Assembly: GCF_900142385.1 (NCBI RefSeq)
Contig: NZ_FRAQ01000003.1
Coordinates: 186,001-250,000, forward strand
From: Marinobacter antarcticus
Lineage (GTDB): Bacteria > Pseudomonadota > Gammaproteobacteria > Pseudomonadales > Oleiphilaceae
DNA: 64,000 nt
Direction: 5' to 3'
The notes under the pieces were generated by a model that ran no database searches, was not told the DNA's origin, and saw only the letters and a program-made list of their open reading frames with translations. The position numbers and the translations under genes were made by a program. Positions 47,810-56,067 of the stretch are shown piece after piece. Positions within the stretch are counted from its first letter, which is position 1. The number at the start of each line of letters is the position of its first letter.

Positions 47810-48574
47810 GTGATAAAACCAGAAACTCTGTTTGATGAGTCCCACTGTGCACAGTGCGCTTGCGGGGAAGGGCTGGACTTCTCTTTTACCTTTGCTTTTC
47901 AGCCTATCGTCGACGTTATCAACAAAACTGTATACGCCTATGAGGCCTTGGTCAGGGGTCCCGATGGTGAGGGTGCCCTGAGCATACTCGGCAGAGTAAA
48001 CGAACAAAACCGCTATGCCTTTGACCAGGTTTGCAGAGTCAAGGCCGTTAAGCTGGCGTCGCGGCTTGGCATGAAAACGCGGCTCAGCATCAATTTCATG
48101 CCTAATGCGGTCTACCAGGCAGAATATTGCATCCGGACGACGCTGGCGGCTGCTAAAACCTACAATTTCGATACCAGCAAGATCATCTTTGAACTGACGG
48201 AAGGCGAGGATCTGACATCGGTGGACCACCTTGTCTCGATTATAGAAGCCTATCAGGAGATGGGGTTCAGTACTGCGATCGATGACTTTGGCGCGGGCTA
48301 CTCCCGTTACAATATTATGATGGCCAGTCCGCCCGACCTGCTTAAACTGGATATGGGGCTGGTACGTAACGTTCATCAGGAGCCTAATAAACAGGCTGTC
48401 GTGTCTGGCATTATCACCATGATGTCGCAGTTGGGCGGTAAGATCGTAGCTGAAGGCGTGGAAACCGCCGAAGAGTATTTCTGGCTGCGTTCCCAGGGCA
48501 TTAGTCTGTATCAGGGTTATCTGTTTGCGAGGCCCGGTTTCGAGTGTTTGCCAGAGCCGTATTACCCGGCCTGA
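47810..48574 (+). CDS. stand-alone EAL-domain protein with N-terminal cysteine cluster
   Basis: 254 residues, starting at a GTG six bases after GGAG. Nearly all of it is an EAL domain with intact catalytic residues: EALVRG with Glu45, the Asn in LSINFMPN, FELTEGE, AIDDFGAGYS, LLKLD and VAEGVET. Phosphodiesterase activity on c-di-GMP is therefore likely. A short N-terminus (CAQCACGEG near residues 13-20) has three cysteines that could bind metal or act as a redox switch. No GGDEF, receiver or TM is present. Followed 30 bases later by a small membrane protein gene. Confidence 0.88.
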   Translation: MIKPETLFDESHCAQCACGEGLDFSFTFAFQPIVDVINKTVYAYEALVRGPDGEGALSILGRVNEQNRYAFDQVCRVKAVKLASRLGMKTRLSINFMPNAVYQAEYCIRTTLAAAKTYNFDTSKIIFELTEGEDLTSVDHLVSIIEAYQEMGFSTAIDDFGAGYSRYNIMMASPPDLLKLDMGLVRNVHQEPNKQAVVSGIITMMSQLGGKIVAEGVETAEEYFWLRSQGISLYQGYLFARPGFECLPEPYYPA

Positions 48575-48604
48575 CGTTTTCCCTAACTGACAGGAAGCCT
48601 GATC

Positions 48605-48961
48605 GTGCTTTACCGAGTTCTTACTATTATTGGTGGGCTTGTATTTGTTGTCGCGCTCTTTGCGCTGTTGTGGTTCTTCTGCAAGAAGTTCCTTGAGCAC
48701 CATGGCGTTACCGACCAGCTGTCAGACCGCACCACTGCGCTTGCCACCTGGACATTTGCCGGTATCAGCGTCGGGCTTGTCTTTGCGGTGGTAGGCGCAT
48801 TTGTGCTTGGTCCCTGGGCGTTTTATCGCACCCTGCGCGGCCACGGAGTCGCTATTTCAGATGGCGCAGCCGTCTGGTGGGGGTTTGGTATTGTGGCAGC
48901 CTCGCTTGGTATCACGGCTGCCGGATTTTTCGGCTTCCTTGCCATTGTAGGCGCTTACTGA
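48605..48961 (+). CDS. small integral membrane protein, function unknown
   Basis: 118 residues, GTG start with AGGAAG upstream. Three hydrophobic segments are visible: about 3-26 (IIGGLVFVVALFALLWFF), about 45-72 and about 88-115 (rich in Gly, Ala, Phe and Trp). No recognised family. It overlaps the LysR gene by seven bases tail to tail and may be co-transcribed with the EAL gene. Confidence 0.6.
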   Translation: MLYRVLTIIGGLVFVVALFALLWFFCKKFLEHHGVTDQLSDRTTALATWTFAGISVGLVFAVVGAFVLGPWAFYRTLRGHGVAISDGAAVWWGFGIVAASLGITAAGFFGFLAIVGAY

Positions 48962-49848
48962 ATCGCGTTTAGCTGTTCCCGAAACCAGATCAGTGCTGGC
49001 TCCTGACCATAGGCCTTGTGCCAGTAAAGATGCACATCGAGTGAGGGCAGGTCTGCCGGTGGGTTCATGATGGTGATGCTTGCCCGTTCCGAAATAATTT
49101 TGGCGTAGGTTTCCGGCATGGTCAGCAAAAGGTCGGTGGCTTCCACGACACGGCAGGCTGCATAGTAATGTTGGCAGCGCAGGCGGATGCTGCGCTGAAC
49201 CCCAAGCCTTGAAAGTTCGAAATCCTCGATTCCCGGCCCTTCCGTGCGTGACGAAACCAGCACGTGACGCGCTGAAAGATACCCCTTCATATCCAGTGTC
49301 TGTGATGCCAGCGGGTGACCATCCCGGGCCAGAACCACAAGCCTGTCCTGCCTTAGAAGTTCATGAGACGTCTGGCTACTGACCGGTAGCAGAACATCAA
49401 CAGCGAAGTCCAGCTTGCCGGCCGCGAGTTGTGTTTCCATATCCCGTCGGGGGATGCGTTTGCTGACAATTTCCAGCTTCGGGTAGGGATTCAGCCGTTG
49501 CATAAGCTGGGGCAGAAAGGTTGATTCCAGAACATCCCGCAGGCCCAGCGAATAGGTTTTGCGATGATTGGCGGGATCAAATGCATGAAACTGGTTAACC
49601 GCGCCCTGGATCTGTGTAAGCCCGGGTTTCATGGATTCAAGGAAACGGCGAGCCAGAGGGGTTGGTACCATCTGATTGCCCTGACGCGTGAACAGCGGGT
49701 CGTCAAAATGATCCCGCATACGCGACAGGGAGTGGCTGACAGCCGGCTGGGTCAAATGTAATGCCTTTGCTGCGCGGGTGAGACTGCCTTCCCGGTATAT
49801 GGTGTCAAAAACATGCAGGAGGTTGAGATCCAGGCGAGTCCCGGCCAT
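48955..49848 (-). CDS. LysR-family transcriptional regulator
   Basis: 297 residues. The N-terminal winged helix-turn-helix is GSLTRAAKALHLTQPAVSHSLSRMR, followed by FTRQGNQMVPTPLAR. The remainder is the substrate-binding-type effector domain. It is divergent from the acyl-CoA dehydrogenase operon and is the natural candidate to control it. The effector is unknown. Confidence 0.9.
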   Translation of the reverse strand: MAGTRLDLNLLHVFDTIYREGSLTRAAKALHLTQPAVSHSLSRMRDHFDDPLFTRQGNQMVPTPLARRFLESMKPGLTQIQGAVNQFHAFDPANHRKTYSLGLRDVLESTFLPQLMQRLNPYPKLEIVSKRIPRRDMETQLAAGKLDFAVDVLLPVSSQTSHELLRQDRLVVLARDGHPLASQTLDMKGYLSARHVLVSSRTEGPGIEDFELSRLGVQRSIRLRCQHYYAACRVVEATDLLLTMPETYAKIISERASITIMNPPADLPSLDVHLYWHKAYGQEPALIWFREQLNAIQ

Positions 49849-49942
49849 AGTCAGTAAGCTCTCATTGAATAAGCAGCGTTAATAGTAAACGATAAGAATA
49901 ATTCAGTCGCGTAATAGTTGGTGCAACCTTAGACTGACTCCA

Positions 49943-49965
49943 TTGTGCTTATATTTATCGCACCA
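49943..49965. promoter_or_regulatory. candidate LysR operator
   Basis: A dyad TTGTGC-N11-GCACCA (five of six complementary) fits the T-N11-A pattern of LysR sites and lies between the divergent starts at 49848 and 50005. A GGTGCAA at 49920-49926 may be a second half-site. Confidence 0.4.
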
Positions 49966-50004
49966 TTTAGTTATTAGTAGTTCAATTTCTGTGAGGGTTC
50001 AGCA

Positions 50005-51216
50005 ATGGATTTCAGTATCTCCGAGAAAGGTCAGGATTATCTTGAGCGTGTAAAGGCGTTTATGGCGGAAGAGATTTTCCCGGTTGAAGCTCAGTATCAT
50101 AAGGAGCTGGCGTCTCTTGAAAATCGCTGGGTTGTGCTGCCAATCATCAAAGAGTTGAAGGAAAAGGCCAAGGCTCAGGGGCTCTGGAACATGTTTTTCC
50201 CGGATGAGAAGCATGGTTGTGGCCTCCTTAACTCCGATTACGCTTTAATTGCTGAAGAGACGGGCCGCAGTTTTATTGCGCCTGAGATCTTTAACTGCAA
50301 TGCGCCGGATACCGGCAATATGGAAGTGCTTATCCACTACGGTTCTGAGGAACAGAAGGCTGAATGGCTCCCACGTTTGCTCAGTGGCGAAATCCGTTCT
50401 GCGTTCTGCATGACCGAGCCTGCAGTAGCCTCATCTGATGCAACCACTATGGAAGCAACCGCGATCGTTGAAGGTGACGAAGTGGTGCTGAATGGTCGCA
50501 AATGGTGGAGCACCGGTATTGGTCACCCTGATTGCAAGGTCGGCATCTTTATGGGGCTGTCTGATCCGGATGCCCATAAACATCGTCGCCATTCTATGGT
50601 TCTGGTTCCACTCGATGCACCGGGTGTGAAGATTGAACGTATGCTTCCGGTGTTTGGGGAGTATGACGAGCCTTACGGACATGGCGAAGTCTTGTTTGAT
50701 AACGTGCGCCTACCCAAGAGTGCCTTTATTGCTGGCCCGGGTCGCGGTTTCGAGATCGCTCAGGGTCGTCTCGGGCCTGGCCGCGTGCACCACTGCATGC
50801 GTGCCATCGGGGCCGCCGAGCGTACGCTTGAGCTTTTGATCAAGCGGGCGACAAGCCGAGAGGCGTTTGGTCGCCCGCTGGCAAAGCTTGGTGGCAACCC
50901 GGATATCATTGCAAATGCGCGTATGTCGATTGAGCAGGCGCGTCTGCTGACTCTCAAGTGTGCCTGGGCTCTGGATACCAAGGGTATTGCGGGTGCAATC
51001 CAGGAGGTCTCCATGATCAAGGCAGTTGTTCCTTCGATGCTGCAAACCATTGTTGATCAGGCGATTCAGATTCACGGCGGTGCCGGTGTGAGTGACGATG
51101 ACTTCCCGCTGACCCAGTTGTTTGCCTATGCTCGCGTACTGCGGCTGGCGGATGGGCCGGATGAAGTGCATCGGGCTACGGTGGCTCGCATCGAGTTGCG
51201 CAAATACAAAAACTGA
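50005..51216 (+). CDS. acyl-CoA dehydrogenase, ACAD11-like
   Basis: FAD-dependent acyl-CoA dehydrogenase, 403 residues, a full-length single domain. The flavin-binding segment is FCMTEPAVASSDATTMEA, the WWSTG loop is present, and the C-terminal QIHGGAGVSDDDFPLTQLF and ADGPDEVHRATVARIEL are typical. The pattern resembles the dehydrogenase half of ACAD10/ACAD11 and of Pseudomonas LvaC. It leads a five-gene operon; its TGA shares a base with the ATG of the next gene. GAGGG precedes the ATG. Oxidation of a free acyl-CoA is not excluded. Confidence 0.88.
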   Translation: MDFSISEKGQDYLERVKAFMAEEIFPVEAQYHKELASLENRWVVLPIIKELKEKAKAQGLWNMFFPDEKHGCGLLNSDYALIAEETGRSFIAPEIFNCNAPDTGNMEVLIHYGSEEQKAEWLPRLLSGEIRSAFCMTEPAVASSDATTMEATAIVEGDEVVLNGRKWWSTGIGHPDCKVGIFMGLSDPDAHKHRRHSMVLVPLDAPGVKIERMLPVFGEYDEPYGHGEVLFDNVRLPKSAFIAGPGRGFEIAQGRLGPGRVHHCMRAIGAAERTLELLIKRATSREAFGRPLAKLGGNPDIIANARMSIEQARLLTLKCAWALDTKGIAGAIQEVSMIKAVVPSMLQTIVDQAIQIHGGAGVSDDDFPLTQLFAYARVLRLADGPDEVHRATVARIELRKYKN

Positions 51217-52049
51217 TGGAAAACACTATGACACAAAGAGTATTCGTAACAGGCGGCGCAAGCGGCCTTGGCCGGGCCATTGCATTGCGCTATGCCAGAG
51301 AGGGCGCAAAGGTCTGTATCGGTGACATTAATCCGGAGCAGGGTGTTGGCGTCGAGCAAGAGATCAATAATGCCGGTGGTGAAGGCTACTTTGTGGAGTG
51401 CGATGTCCGGCGGCTGACGGATCTGGAAAAGATCTGTGCTGATCTCACGCAGAAGTGGGGCGGTATTGATGTGGTGGTGAATAACGCCGGTGTGGCTTCT
51501 GCCGGCTCGATTGAAGACACCACCATGGCGGACTGGGAGTGGATTATCGATATCAACGTGCTGGGAGTCGTGCGGGGCTGCAAGGCGTTCACACCACAGT
51601 TCAAGAAGCAGGGCTCCGGTACGTTTGTGAACATTGCTTCCATGGCGGGCCTTATGTTGGCGCCGCTTATGGATAGCTACAATGTGTCCAAGGCCGGGGT
51701 AATCGCTTTGTCGGAAACCTTGAGTCAGGAATTACGGGGCGACGGTATTCATGTCAGCTGCGTGTGCCCGGCGTTTTTCCAGACCAATCTCACCAACAGC
51801 ATGCGTTCGGACATTCCCGGTATTCAGCAGAATGTGAACAAGCTGATGAAGCGCTCCAATATTTCTGCAGATCATGTCGCAGAAGACATTGTGCGTTCGG
51901 TGAAGAACAAGGATTTCTGGGTGTTGCCCCATGTAAAAGAGCGCCGCATGTGGATGCTCAAGCGCTACGCGCCTTGGGCTTTTGACAAGCTTATGTACGA
52001 AGAGAGCAAGCGCTGGATGAAAAAGATGGGCGGTAAGGCCAAGGCCTGA
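51216..52049 (+). CDS. SDR-family oxidoreductase
   Basis: 277 residues. The NAD(P) motif is VTGGASGLGRAIAL, the active site is NIASMAG with YNVSK, and NNAGVASAG is present. The ATG at 51216 overlaps the previous stop (TGATG); the ATG at 51228 is an alternative and lies close to the family N-terminus. The C-terminus ends in a basic stretch (KRWMKKMGGKAKA). In the operon it may oxidise a hydroxyacyl intermediate. A 31-base gap, with AAAGGAG, precedes the phosphotransferase gene. Confidence 0.88.
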   Translation: MENTMTQRVFVTGGASGLGRAIALRYAREGAKVCIGDINPEQGVGVEQEINNAGGEGYFVECDVRRLTDLEKICADLTQKWGGIDVVVNNAGVASAGSIEDTTMADWEWIIDINVLGVVRGCKAFTPQFKKQGSGTFVNIASMAGLMLAPLMDSYNVSKAGVIALSETLSQELRGDGIHVSCVCPAFFQTNLTNSMRSDIPGIQQNVNKLMKRSNISADHVAEDIVRSVKNKDFWVLPHVKERRMWMLKRYAPWAFDKLMYEESKRWMKKMGGKAKA

Positions 52050-52080
52050 TCGGAACACGAGAACAAAAGGAGATCCATGA

Positions 52081-53145
52081 ATGACCCAGATTGATCAGGC
52101 CGCAGATATCCGCGAAGGCGAGGAGCTGGATCTGTCAGCAGTCGACCGGTTTATGAAAGATGCTATGCCGGATCTGACCGGTGAGCCGGTGATCCGTCAG
52201 TATCCAGGCGGCGCTTCCAACTTGACGTATCAGGTGGACTATGGCGATCGATCGTATGTCTTGCGCCGCCCGCCTTTCGGCAAGATCGCAAAGTCTGCCC
52301 ACGATATGCTGCGTGAAGCGAAGGTGATGCAGGCGCTTAAGCCGGAGTATCCCTATGTGCCGGATATTATCGCTATTTGCGACGATCACGACGTGCTGGG
52401 GTGCGATTTCTACGTGATGGAGCGAATGAATGGCATCATCTTGCGTCAGGATTTTCCCAAGGATCTGGAGCTGAATGAAGCCGATACACGCAAGCTGTGC
52501 CTGAATGTGATCGACAAGTTGGTGGAGCTCCACCGAGTCAATGCCACAGCGGCGGGATTGGACAGGCTGGGCAAGGGCGAAGGTTATGTTCAGCGCCAGA
52601 TTGGCGGCTGGAGCGATCGTTTCCGCAAGGCCCACACGGATGATGTTGGTGATTTTGAGGCAGTTATGTCCTGGCTTAACGACAAGATGCCAAATGACAT
52701 TGCCCAGGTTGTTATCCATAACGACTTCCGCTTTGACAACGTCGTGCTGAACCCGGATAACCCCTTTGAAGTGATCGGTGTGCTGGATTGGGAAATGGCG
52801 ACGATTGGTGACCCTCTGATGGATCTGGGTAACAGCCTTGCCTACTGGATTGAGGCAGACGACGAAGGCCCGTTCCAGATGCTGCGCCGTCAGCCCACGC
52901 ATCGCCCCGGCATGCTGACGCGTAATGAAGTGGTGGAGTACTACATGGAGAAATCCGGCTTCCGGGCTGACAACTTCGATTTCTATGAGATCTATGGGCT
53001 ATTCCGGTTGGCGGTGATTGTTCAGCAGATCTATTACCGCTTCTACCATGGCCAGACCAGTGACAAACGTTTTGCCGCATTCGGCCATGCTGCCAACTAT
53101 CTTGAGAAGCGCTGTCAACGCCTGATCTCAGAGAGCTCCCTGTAA
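52081..53145 (+). CDS. APH-family phosphotransferase, ACAD11-kinase/LvaA-like
   Basis: 354 residues of the aminoglycoside phosphotransferase-like fold. N-lobe: RQYPGGASNLTYQV and SYVLRRPPFGK. Catalytic loop: VIHNDFRFDNVVL near 213 (HxDxxxxN), with the metal-binding segment VLDWEMATIGDPLMD near 236. This matches the kinase half of ACAD10/ACAD11 and Pseudomonas LvaA more than drug-resistance kinases, as judged by its companion dehydrogenase. An ATG at 52077 starts a five-codon out-of-frame ORF (MNDPD) over the true start. The stop shares a base with the next ATG. Confidence 0.85.
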   Translation: MTQIDQAADIREGEELDLSAVDRFMKDAMPDLTGEPVIRQYPGGASNLTYQVDYGDRSYVLRRPPFGKIAKSAHDMLREAKVMQALKPEYPYVPDIIAICDDHDVLGCDFYVMERMNGIILRQDFPKDLELNEADTRKLCLNVIDKLVELHRVNATAAGLDRLGKGEGYVQRQIGGWSDRFRKAHTDDVGDFEAVMSWLNDKMPNDIAQVVIHNDFRFDNVVLNPDNPFEVIGVLDWEMATIGDPLMDLGNSLAYWIEADDEGPFQMLRRQPTHRPGMLTRNEVVEYYMEKSGFRADNFDFYEIYGLFRLAVIVQQIYYRFYHGQTSDKRFAAFGHAANYLEKRCQRLISESSL

Positions 53146-53834
53146 TGGCCACGGTGTATCTTGTGCGCCACGGTCAGGCCAGTTTCGGTAAGGAAAATTA
53201 CGATCAGCTATCGCCTCGAGGCTGGCATCAGGGCAAGGTTCTGGGCCGCTGGATGGTCGATAAAATAAAACCTGCCGCGATCTTTGGCGGCGATCTGCAG
53301 CGCCACCGGGAAACGGTTGAAGCCGTTGCAACGGGCTACGGTGCGCAGTTGCCGGATATGCAAGTAGCGCCCGGCTTCAACGAATTCGATCATATCTCCG
53401 TTGTTAACCGTTATCGCCCCGAATGGAGCGATCGGCAGGTTATGGCGAGAGATCTTGCGGCGTTTCCGAAACCTGCGGCAGCCTTTCAGCAAGCCTTTGT
53501 CAGCGCGGTTCGCCGCTGGGCATCCGGAGACTATGACGCGGAATATGACGAGACCTGGACGGATTTCAAGACCCGGGTTCTTGCGGCTTTTGATGAAATG
53601 ATCGAGTACGCAGACGGCGGTGATGTGCTGGTGTCCACGTCTGGCGGCCCTATTGCGGTTATTTGCCAGCACCTTCTGGGCCTTGAAGACGAGAGGGCAC
53701 TGGCACTGAACGAGGTCATCGCCAATACCAGCGTCACACGGGTGCTCTATTCCTCCGGCCGTCGCAGTTTGTCTGTTTTCAATAACTACAGCCACCTGGA
53801 AGCGGAAGACCCCGCCCTGGTGACGTTCCGATAA
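53145..53834 (+). CDS. histidine phosphatase family protein (cytoplasmic)
   Basis: 229 residues. The phosphoglycerate mutase-type RHG motif is VYLVRHGQASFGKENYD at the N-terminus, with the second half (TSGGPIAVICQHLL) holding glycine where the second active His usually sits, so catalysis needs checking. No signal peptide is seen. Position after the kinase in one operon suggests it acts on the same phosphorylated compound or on a by-product. Confidence 0.85.
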   Translation: MATVYLVRHGQASFGKENYDQLSPRGWHQGKVLGRWMVDKIKPAAIFGGDLQRHRETVEAVATGYGAQLPDMQVAPGFNEFDHISVVNRYRPEWSDRQVMARDLAAFPKPAAAFQQAFVSAVRRWASGDYDAEYDETWTDFKTRVLAAFDEMIEYADGGDVLVSTSGGPIAVICQHLLGLEDERALALNEVIANTSVTRVLYSSGRRSLSVFNNYSHLEAEDPALVTFR

Positions 53835-53851
53835 CGAATTGAGGTGAACGA

Positions 53852-54622
53852 ATGAGCAAGAAAGATCTGTTTGATCTAACCGGCAAGATCGCCCTGATTA
53901 CTGGTGCCAGCCGTGGCATCGGCGAGAGCATTGCACGCATGCTGGCGGACTATGGCGCTCACGTGATTGTTACCAGTCGCAAAATTGACGGCTGTGAAGC
54001 CGTGGCTAGCAGCATCCGTGATGCCGGTGGCAGCGCCGAGGCCTATGCCTGCCACATTGGCGAAATGGAGCAGATCGAAGCTATCTGGGCTCATATTGAA
54101 AAAGAGCACGGCAAGCTGGATATTCTGGTGAACAACGCGGCGGCAAACCCGTACTTTGGCCCGGTTGAAGATACGGACCTGGGTGCCTTCAACAAGACTG
54201 TTGATGTGAATATCCGTGGTTATTTCTTCATGTGTTCCCGCGGTGCGCAACTGATGAAGAAGAACGGCGGAGGTTCGATCGTGAACGTTGCTTCAGTGAA
54301 TGGTGTCAATCCGGGGCACTTCCAGGGCATCTATTCTGTGACCAAGGCGGCGGTTATTTCCATGACCAAGTCCTTTGCCATGGAGCTCGGCCAGCAAAAG
54401 ATCCGTGTAAATGCGTTATTGCCGGGCCTGACCGACACCAAGTTTGCCAGTGCGCTGACCAGCAATGAGGCCATTAAAAAGCAGGCTATGGCTCATATCC
54501 CGATGAAACGGGTAGCAGATCCCAGCGAGATGGCAGGTACCGTTCTTTACCTGGTCTCAGAAGCCTCAAGTTACACCACGGGAGCCTGTATCAATGCCGA
54601 CGGTGGTTACCTGACCATCTGA
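53852..54622 (+). CDS. SDR-family oxidoreductase, second copy in the operon
   Basis: 256 residues. NAD(P) motif ITGASRGIGESIA, NNAAANPYFG, active-site segment NVASVNGVNPGHFQGIYSVTK, and the ending GACINADGGYLTI common to 3-oxoacyl reductase-like SDRs. It differs clearly from the first SDR, so it is not a recent duplicate. GAGGTGAAC precedes the ATG. Its end overlaps the convergent lipoprotein gene by 16 bases. Confidence 0.88.
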   Translation: MSKKDLFDLTGKIALITGASRGIGESIARMLADYGAHVIVTSRKIDGCEAVASSIRDAGGSAEAYACHIGEMEQIEAIWAHIEKEHGKLDILVNNAAANPYFGPVEDTDLGAFNKTVDVNIRGYFFMCSRGAQLMKKNGGGSIVNVASVNGVNPGHFQGIYSVTKAAVISMTKSFAMELGQQKIRVNALLPGLTDTKFASALTSNEAIKKQAMAHIPMKRVADPSEMAGTVLYLVSEASSYTTGACINADGGYLTI

Positions 54623-55524
54623 TTCCCCGTTGAAGCTGCAACTTCGGGAGCTGGTGAGCAGGTCAGTGTCTCGAAGTCGCTGTTCAATTCTGCGGTACGA
54701 TTACTCAGGTGGGCGAGGTGCGTTGTATCGCTCGCCTGAATCAGATCGACCATCAGGGTTTTCATGGCGGTGCTGCTCTCCGCCATCATCGCCCGGTATT
54801 CTTCACCCTGCGCCTCATCAGGCTCTTTTATCAGATGTTCAATCCCATTGGCGAAACCTTCTTCGCTTCGCCTTTCCAGAGCGCTCAATAAGGCCTGTTG
54901 CCAGTTGCGTCGTCCCTGCAGCCAAATCTCTGTTTGCCGGCCACGCTGTTCCGACCAGGTTTGAACGATCGCCCTTTGATCAACGTTCAGATCGCCCAGC
55001 CAGCGCTCCACACGCCCCCGCGTTCGCTCTGCTCGGGCTGTTGCGCTCGCTTCCGGGTTGTCAGTCATGAACTCTTCTTCGAACTCTTGCTGCTTTTGCT
55101 CTATGTTTTCGGCGAGTTCCCGCACCTGGGCGTCGCTGAGGCTGGCAAGCAGATTGGTCGCAATGGGGGTCACTTTTGAAAGTAAAGGCGGGAAGAACCC
55201 AAACAACTGTTCCTGATGAAAGGCGACCGCAGTCATGTCAAGCGTGCCTTGGCCGATGTCAGATTCAAGCCCGCTCAACCAGCTCTGGTAGCGGGGCAGC
55301 TCCGATGAACAATGCCATTGCCGGAAGTCATTAATGTCGACATTGAGTTGTTGCTTCTGGGCATAGTTGAGCGTCACATAATCCTCGACCCACCAGACAA
55401 TCCCCCAGTCTGCGTACCGATAGGCCATTTTCGTTGAACTGCACGCCGAGATGAGTACTGCACATAATACGAGCAGCGCAGCGGTGCAACTTTTCAAAAC
55501 TCGATTTCCGATCAGGACAGTCAT
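54607..55524 (-). CDS. DUF6279 lipoprotein
   Basis: 305 residues from the ATG at 55522-55524 (MTVLIGNRV), preceded by GGGGG. A lipobox (AVLISAC near residue 28) shows it is a lipoprotein. Family features: YRYADWGIVWWVEDYVTLN, and RQWHCSSELPRYQSWL. The remainder is helical and charged (QKQQEFEEEF). Function unknown. It overlaps the SDR gene tail to tail. Confidence 0.8.
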   Translation of the reverse strand: MTVLIGNRVLKSCTAALLVLCAVLISACSSTKMAYRYADWGIVWWVEDYVTLNYAQKQQLNVDINDFRQWHCSSELPRYQSWLSGLESDIGQGTLDMTAVAFHQEQLFGFFPPLLSKVTPIATNLLASLSDAQVRELAENIEQKQQEFEEEFMTDNPEASATARAERTRGRVERWLGDLNVDQRAIVQTWSEQRGRQTEIWLQGRRNWQQALLSALERRSEEGFANGIEHLIKEPDEAQGEEYRAMMAESSTAMKTLMVDLIQASDTTHLAHLSNRTAELNSDFETLTCSPAPEVAASTGNQMVR

Positions 55525-55667
55525 GTCGCCCCCGGAGTAGTAGTAAGACTTATCGCTAAAAAAGCGCAAGCTCATTATCATGTTGTCCTTTCTCTGTCTT
55601 ATATTACGACAATCCGTCTTTTTCAGATGTTACCGATGCGAATCGCGCTGCCTGAACAGGAGATATT

Positions 55668-55934
55668 ATGAGCCGAATTAAGCCTGCACGTTTACGTCAA
55701 CTCGTCTTCGGATTCTACATGTCTGGAATGATGTCGCTGCTGATGTCCGGGGTGATTACCTTTATTAATACCGGCATAGACAGCGAGTTCGTTTATCGCT
55801 GGCTACCCGCCTTTCTGGTTGCGTGGGCTGTGGCTTTCCCGTTGGTGACCTTCATAGCCCCCATCGCGGTGAAGCTCACCGAAATGACAGTGGGACGGCT
55901 TGGCAAAGAAGATAAGCGTACATCTGTAAACTGA
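55668..55934 (+). CDS. DUF2798 two-TM membrane protein
   Basis: 88 residues with two hydrophobic segments (about 16-36 and 45-68), a basic start (MSRIKPARLRQLVF) and a charged end (GRLGKEDKR). DUF2798 proteins are uncharacterised. The ribosome site is AGGAG before ATATT. Divergent from the DUF6279 gene. Confidence 0.8.
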   Translation: MSRIKPARLRQLVFGFYMSGMMSLLMSGVITFINTGIDSEFVYRWLPAFLVAWAVAFPLVTFIAPIAVKLTEMTVGRLGKEDKRTSVN

Positions 55935-56067
55935 ACTGCAAAATACTGTGAATCCGTTTTTGTTGTCTCCTCGTAAGTTGTTTCGACGCATAGTTCAGGA
56001 GCTGAACTTGTGCAGAAGCGAACCACTTAATCCCGGTAGTTAACCTTGGAATAGAGGGTAAGAGACA

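Noticed and set aside
52135..52902. 255-residue minus-strand open frame
   Set aside because: Antisense shadow of the phosphotransferase gene.
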